Part shown: one piece after another, positions 58,259 through 64,000 of the stretch
Numbering within the stretch: position 1 is the stretch's first letter
How the letters are laid out: each line of letters begins with the position of its first letter
Assembly: GCA_037042915.1 (NCBI GenBank)
Contig: CM073193.1
Coordinates: forward strand, 620,001-684,000
Origin: Auricularia sp. M13
Taxonomy: Eukaryota; Basidiomycota; Agaricomycetes; Auriculariales; Auriculariaceae
Direction: 5' to 3'
DNA: 64,000 nucleotides
Notes under the pieces: generated by a model
The model's input: the letters and a program-made list of their open reading frames with translations, nothing else
Databases searched by the model: none
What the model was told of the DNA's origin: nothing
Program-made: the position numbers and the translations under genes

Positions 58259-58541
58259 GTGAGTGTTTCCAAACCCGAATGCTTTGCACGACACTAACTC
58301 CCTATGGAGGTAGTCGTCCTTGACGCCGCGTTCGACGACGACGGAATATTTTGGTTCATTTCCGCAACATTTTTCCAACTGTGAGTCGCCGCGTTCCCTG
58401 CCATCCTCTTCACCCGGCTGACCGTTTCGCAAGTCTGCGCGACGCCGCGTCCGACGGCGACGGAATATTTCGAGGCCATTTTTCGTAAGTTTTTGTTTTC
58501 TGCGCCCAACGTGTTCTGCCACTCAACGAGACCCCATCCAG

Positions 58542-60893
58542 CTAATTTTCGCCGCCGTAGCTATTTTCTCCGCATTTCTGTGTGATTTCTCGTCTCGCGC
58601 GCCTCGCCTGTCGCTCGCACATAACTGTACTCGTCCGCCGCATGTCACTAGATAGCATTGAAATGTGACAGGCCCGGGCGGTGGACATACCCATATGTCC
58701 ACCGCCCGGGTCCTGTACCGCACCCAGAGGGGGAATCCCTGTCAGTTTGATTTTCTGGCAACCTGCGGACTTGCGTCGAATTTTGGTCGATAGCTCATGG
58801 GACTTTCGACGGTCTTTACCCCCGATTATCGCCTGCTCGGACGCCACGGAGAATGTCAACGGACGCCACGGGGAATGTCTATTGCCACGGATGCTATGTA
58901 CACGCTCGTTCTCGCCCGGGCCGACTTCATGCTCCTTCCACGCCGCCAAGAACCAATCCGCCGTATGCTTAATGCCGCAGAACACGACGACGCACAGATC
59001 GGACACATAGTTGACGATGTCGCCCTCCATGGCGATGCTGCGCACGCGTTTGCGCGCGAGCTCTGCGCGCGCAGACAGGAATGTCGCCACAGCCGCCGAA
59101 GTCGATTTGAGCCGCGCCAGGAGCGCCGCCAGATGAACGATATGCGACTTGCGGTTCGTCGAGCTCGACAGGGTGTGCAGTAGCGCGCTCACGAGCGACT
59201 TGGTGAGCTGCGACAGTTTCGGTGCCAGCAGGGGTACGGTGGCGGACTTCTTCTCGCCTGCAATCGAGCGTCAGTAGAAGACTTGGCGCAACGAGTCCCA
59301 ACGTTACCCTCTTCCACGAGCTTCACAGCCTCGTCCCATTCGCGCAGGGCGATGGCCACCGTCAGCTTATCGCAGAACGCATCGATCCACCGCGCGTCCT
59401 CCTCTGACTTGGTCTTCGAGTCGCCCGCGTCAGACAGCGCGGGCGGCGCCATGGACGCCAGCCAAGACGGCAGCGCCGGCATCGGTTCCGAGCCCATCGC
59501 CGCTGCCTTGGGCGCGCCTTGGCCCGTCCAGACGCTCTTGCGGCGCTCATTCTCGCCCTCGCGCTCGCGCCGCTTCTTGGCCGCAAGTTCCTCCGCGACC
59601 TGGCGGAACTGCAGCAGCAGCACCTTCTTCTGCGACGCCTTGCCCACGCGGTACACAAAGACCTCCTTGCCGTGGCGTATCTTGATCAAATTCGTCAAGT
59701 CTAGCAGCAGGAAGGAGTGAGCGACGGAAAGGCAGCAGCAGCAGCACACGCGTACGCACCGGCGGTGTCCTTGACGTCCACGACGACGATCTCGCTCAGC
59801 GACCAGCACTTCTCCGCGACGAGCCGCCCGCGGTCGTTCTTCGACCCGCCGCGCGGTTTGCGTCTGCGCGCGACGAGCAGCGCGTCGTTCAGCAGGACGA
59901 GATGGACCGGGTACTCCGACTTGACGCGCTGTCAGGCGGGGGCGTTGCCAGGCAATAACGAGGGGCGGCAGCGCACCTTGTACGTGGCGCTGTTGAGCGC
60001 GACCATGTTGTCCTCCTCGATCTTGATGTGCCGCCCGGGCGTTATGGGCACGAACTTGGCTGAGCCCTCGATGAAGCCGTGCAGCGTCTGGATCTGCGAC
60101 GCGTACAGCGTCTTGAGGTCGGCCACGGACGAGCGGAAGGTGCGCCGGCGGTCCGCGCTGCCGCCTGGCGTCGATACCGTCGTCTCTTCCATCTTGAGCA
60201 ACTCCGGCATCGTCTTCCATTCGGACAGACATTCCTTGAGGTCGAGCATGTCGTTCTCCAGCGTGGAGATTTCCTTCGAAATGACCATGAACTCGGCGTA
60301 ACTGTTTGCTGCGTTAGCATCGCGGGCATGTGAATACGGAATGGAGCCCACTTCTTGAAGACATTGCGCTGGAGATCCGCAGCTGTGGAAGCCTTGTTGG
60401 CCAGCAACGTGGACTGCAGCGAGCGAAGTTCCGCTTCAGTTGAATTGCCCAGCTTGCCCTTGAGATCTGAAATGAAGTCAATACTGTTCGACGAAGTTAT
60501 TATGCACGTACAAGCGTCTGGATCAAAGTTTTCAGCAGCCATAGCCTGCATATCCAGCTCCTCGCTCTTCTCCGCATCGCGCTCGCGGTCGCGTCGAATG
60601 GTGCCGCTGCTGCCGCCGAGGCCGAGGCCAGCAGGCAGCGCGGGCATGTCAGGCATGGGCTCTGCGGGCATGCGCGGGCCGTCCGCATAGCGCATGGACA
60701 TGCGTTTCTTGATCTTGTCGTCGAGGCGCGACTTGCGCGCATCGCGCTCGCGCAGCCCGACGCCGGGCGCGTTGTTCACGGGCGCAGAGATCTCGCGGCC
60801 CGCGGCGCCGGACTTGGACAGCTTCTGGCGCGTGGACGGCTTGCGCAGCGTGTTGGCGCCGTCGCTGACCTTGCGCGTGCGGAGCGACTGCAT
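58542..60893 (-). CDS. C-terminally truncated EXO84 copy with chimeric tail (unit 3)
   Basis: Same six-exon structure as the unit 2 copy, shifted by 10,015 (first exon 60512-60893; last exon from 59257). The Exo84 part appears identical to unit 2. The tail after the junction at 58924 is shorter because small changes at the end of unit 2 move the stop to 58542, giving 699 aa. The two truncated copies therefore differ only in their non-homologous tails. The missing and retained domains are as for unit 2. Confidence 0.68.
58673..58710. repeat. Long inverted repeat (17-bp arms, 4-nt loop) near the unit 2/3 junction
   Basis: Identical to 48658-48695, including flanks, and at the same distance from the junction at 58924. 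Confidence 0.92.
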
Positions 60894-63800
60894 GGCGGCG
60901 GACAAGTTGGAATCGGTCCCGGCCGGCTCTCTTTCTTTTCCCCAGAGTCGACATCGCGCGCCACGACACGGCACGCTCTCCACGACGACATCGTGCTCCC
61001 CGCGCCGACCTTGACTCTGAGCGCTTGCAAGCTGGGGCTGTGCATCGCTCCCTCGCTGCTTCTCGTGCTCGTCGCCCAAAGCGCGACGTTGCTCACGACG
61101 TTGCACCGCGCGCGCACGGACCAGGCCTTGCGCGTCACCCGCCTGCAGTGCAGAGTGCGTTCCCCGAGCGCCCTCGTATCCAAGTCGAACTAACCTGCGC
61201 AATCAGCCCATCCCGCGCTCGCCGCCCTCGACAGCAACCACGCTCGCTGGCCGTCGACTTCGCACTCGGCCAAGATGCCGCGCGCCGTCTGAGCCATTAC
61301 ATGGCCAGCAGCCCGTCTCCAGCGCGGTCTACGCATATTCGTTCCAAGGATCGACGCCTGGCGACGATCATCCCAGCTACCCAACGCAAGAGTCCCGTTC
61401 CACGCCGCGCTCCTTCGATTCCGCGGCTTTCTGCCCGCACATACAACGCTGGTGGCCGGCGCCATTTTATCCTGTGCTTTGCTAGGGCTCATCGACTCTG
61501 GTGCGTCCGCCAGCACCGTCTGACTGTCTTTCGCTGACATTTTGTTATAGCGTCTTTAATTTTCGTTCTTTTCGCACTCGACACCGCGGACAACGACGGC
61601 AGGGTCGTCGTCCGTCTTCTCCGCGCGCTACAGCCGCCCAGGACGACGAACGCGACCCCAGCGAGCATTTCAGCGCACGGGATCGTCGGCCCGCGACGAT
61701 CATCCTAGCTAAGCAACGCGCAAGACGCATAGCTCGCCGTACGACTCGAAATCGACGACTCGCTATGCACTCAGACGACGCTCTCGGCCGGCGCTATCAC
61801 GCCCTGCGCGTCGATAACGCCCATGTACGCTGGTACGTTTGCCAGCGGCGTCTGACCACTTCCGCTGACATTTGCTCGCAGCGTCTCAAATTCTCGTCAT
61901 TTCCCCGGTCGAAACCGCGCCGGACGACGGCAGGGCGTGCGGACACCGCTCACGCGCGTCAGACACGGCCTCGGACGACCGGTCTGCTCGCGCGGTGCTC
62001 GGTCACGAGCACGGCTCGGCAGTCGCACGCGCATGCACGCCATCGCGCAGGACGACTCCCGCGCGCACAGAAAAGATCGAAAGAAAACGACAGGGTCTTT
62101 GCCCGTCTCCTCCGCGCGTTATCCCGGCTCAGGATGACGAACGCGAGCGCGGCGAGCATTTCTGCGCAGGAGATCGTCGCCGCGCGACGATCATTCCCAG
62201 CCAAGCAACGCGCAAGACGCACAGCGCGCCGTCCGACTCGAAATCGACGACTTGCCATGCACTCAGACGACGCTCTCGGCCGCCGCTATCATGCCCTGCG
62301 CGTCGATATCGCCCATTTACGCTAGTACGTTTGCCAGCGGCGTCTGACCACTTCCGCTGACATTTGCTCGCAGCGTTTCAAATTCTCGTTATTCCCGCGC
62401 TCGAAACCGCGCAGGACGACGGCAGGGCGTGCGGACACCGCTCACGCGCGTCAGAAACGGCCTCGGACGACCGGTCTGCTCGCGCGGTGCCCGGTCGCGA
62501 GTCGCGAGCAAGGCTCGGCGGCCACAAACGACGCGGCGCTGCGGCGCGCGCGACAACTCTCGCGCGCAAAGAAAACCAATACAACGCCAAATCGGACTCA
62601 CCGTGCCCGTCCGCCACACTGCCGCCCAACTCGCGCAGAGGAACATCTGCCGGACGCGCGGTTAGCAAGTGCTCGCGGCAAGCTGCGAGTCCGGTGGTAC
62701 GTACCGTTTTCGTGCTGTCCATCCCGATTTTGCTGACGTGCTCGCGGCGTCTGCAGAAAGGTCGAGTCAGCGAGGTGGACATGGATCCAGAGGAGAATTA
62801 CATCGGGCATCGGGCGCGTGTACATAGACTGCTGTATAGACAACTTGAGCGTAATACAGTTGTGCATTCACCCCGCCTGTAGTGTGATGCGCGACGAGCA
62901 AATCGGAAGTGAGCAAGTGGGAAGTGCCAGCGAGCGAGCGGGGGGAAGAGCACGACTGCGCAGGCCGTGGGAGATGGGCACTGGCGGCGAGGGGAACGTG
63001 TGGCGGCACTGAGATGGACAGGGCACTGGGGACGGGCAAAAAGGGACGGGGGAATGGGGGAATGAGGGGAATGTCTGAACGCGAGGGCAAGGGACTCTGC
63101 GGCGCGCGAACTCGAACTTCGACTGGACGCCCTTTGTATATGCCAGGCGATGACAGCGGTGCGTCATCGCGTGCGAGATGCAGATGAAGAGCCGCGTGCG
63201 CAAATCCAACCAGGTTGAAGTTGAAGTGCGCCAGGGGAGGGTGCTTCGCGGGAGGTTTGACAGCGCGAGATGTCAACTGCGAATGCGAATGCGCACCTGC
63301 ACCGTTTCCCCGTACCTCGCCGCCTCGCCTCACCCTCGCCTCATCGCAAATAAGCGCCCGCTGCACGCAAGCGCCGGTGAGCAGCACGAGAGGGCGAGTG
63401 TTGGGACTGGTGCAGAGCAGTGGTGTGCCTACTGTACGCATCTTCCCATCCAACCTCCCAAACTGCTGCGCGAAGCACGCGCTTCTCTGACAGACGCCTG
63501 CTGCCTGACAGCGGCGAACTTGGATCTCCAGCAGGGCGATCGGGGGTGGTTGGGAATGCGCGCGTTTCGCGACTTGCGCGGTTTGGACGCCGCCCCTCTC
63601 CTGCCAGTGCGTCGTTTCCGCGCGCTGTCTTCTTCAGCCTCGCGCTTGGCAGAGATACGGACGCTGTTAATGGATGACGGCATGAGGATGTGCGCAACCG
63701 GGCGATTGGAATTGGACTGTGGCAAGTTGAACGGGGACGAGTTAACCGCGTTCCTGCTGCCAGTTTAACTGCTCAACGCGAGGCGCTGCGCCGCAATTTC

Positions 63801-64000
63801 TTCCCATGCAACTATCCGAAGTCATTATACCCGATATCAAGATGCCGAGCGCTTGTGAGAGCGAGAGGGGAATGCCATTAGCAAGAGTACGGGGGCGGGG
63901 AGGAAACGCATACCCCCAGCATCTCCGCCGCCGCGCGAGCTCCTGCGCCCCAGAGCCCAGCCCAACCACAGATCCGCGCATCCAGGCACGCTGACTGACA
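58924..64000. repeat. Tandem macro-repeat unit 3 (incomplete, runs off the window)
   Basis: The first 5,077 bp of a further unit: truncated EXO84, the hairpin subrepeats (two copies, as in unit 2) and the first 490-bp-type repeat. Its sequence follows unit 2 without visible change. The array therefore exceeds 25 kb and its right end is unknown. Confidence 0.92.

Larger units (their letters stand above)
51179..58323. other. Non-EXO84 part of unit 2
   Basis: It corresponds to 41620-48308 of unit 1 with the same series of elements: hairpin-bearing subrepeats (51300-52370), degenerate 490-bp repeats (about 53960-54960), the TATA box and the exon/intron-like region. Frames are short. Indels relative to unit 1 are often not multiples of three, which argues against a conserved protein. 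Confidence 0.5.
48909..58923. repeat. Tandem macro-repeat unit 2 (10,015 bp)
   Basis: Same order of content as unit 1: truncated EXO84 (minus), then about 7.6 kb of non-genic sequence. Compared with unit 1 it has the short 45-nt EXO84 intron 1, two copies instead of one of a roughly 490-bp subrepeat (51540-52370), and five instead of seven GCA units. I saw no difference from unit 3 in the compared parts; the offset is constant at 10,015. Confidence 0.93.

Noticed and set aside
38817-64000. Ribosomal DNA array
   Set aside because: A unit length of about 10 kb fits fungal rDNA, but no 18S, 5.8S, 28S or 5S sequence is present and each unit carries EXO84 exons.

Overview
This is nuclear DNA of a fungus, most likely a basidiomycete of the Agaricomycetes. 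Genes are dense and on both strands, introns are short (about 41-67 nt, GT...AG with CTNAC/CTGAC-like branch sites), coding GC is high, and the families fit: an NF1/IRA RasGAP, GRR1, EXO84, glutathione synthetase, an HMG-box factor of MATA_HMG type, an orphan 7-TM protein, and an intronless tRNA-Phe. Exon coordinates below were rebuilt by hand from splice signals and reading-frame phase. For every multi-exon gene the summed exon length is a multiple of three.

Left part (1-37.7 kb), ordinary gene space: secreted lactonase-like beta-propeller protein (+, 523-2244); 2701-aa neurofibromin/IRA-type RasGAP in 28 exons (+, 3586-13047); coiled-coil/low-complexity protein of unknown function (+, 13503-16664); protein with a duplicated C-x2-C-x8-H-x3-C motif (-, 17590-18720); tRNA-Phe(GAA) and a decayed tRNA-like fragment (19.0-19.3 kb); DH-domain Rho GEF (-, 19723-24437); 7-TM protein (-, 24870-26567); HMG-box factor (-, 28951-30203); F-box/LRR protein GRR1 (+, 31335-33899); class V aminotransferase of cysteine-desulfurase type (+, 34221-35699); glutathione synthetase GSH2 (-, 35763-37491). 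Several of these act in Ras/Rho signalling and morphogenesis (RasGAP, Rho GEF, GRR1, exocyst), but nothing suggests a functional cluster.

Right part (38.8-64 kb), the unusual region: a direct tandem array of about 10-kb units. It starts abruptly inside exon 6 of the exocyst gene EXO84 (-, 37712-41319). Unit 1 is 38817-48908, unit 2 is 48909-58923, and unit 3 runs from 58924 past the window edge. Unit 1 carries the only complete EXO84. Units 2 and 3 carry promoter-proximal EXO84 copies (exons 1-6) that read across the unit junction into an unrelated tail. The other roughly 7.5 kb of each unit has no recognisable protein gene. It holds nested roughly 490-bp subrepeats, conserved hairpins, a TATA box, intron-like segments, and a long inverted repeat about 230 bp before each internal junction. 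Units 2 and 3 look identical. Unit 1 is diverged, but its EXO84 differences from unit 2 are almost all synonymous. This gene-seeded macrosatellite is the most interesting thing in the window.
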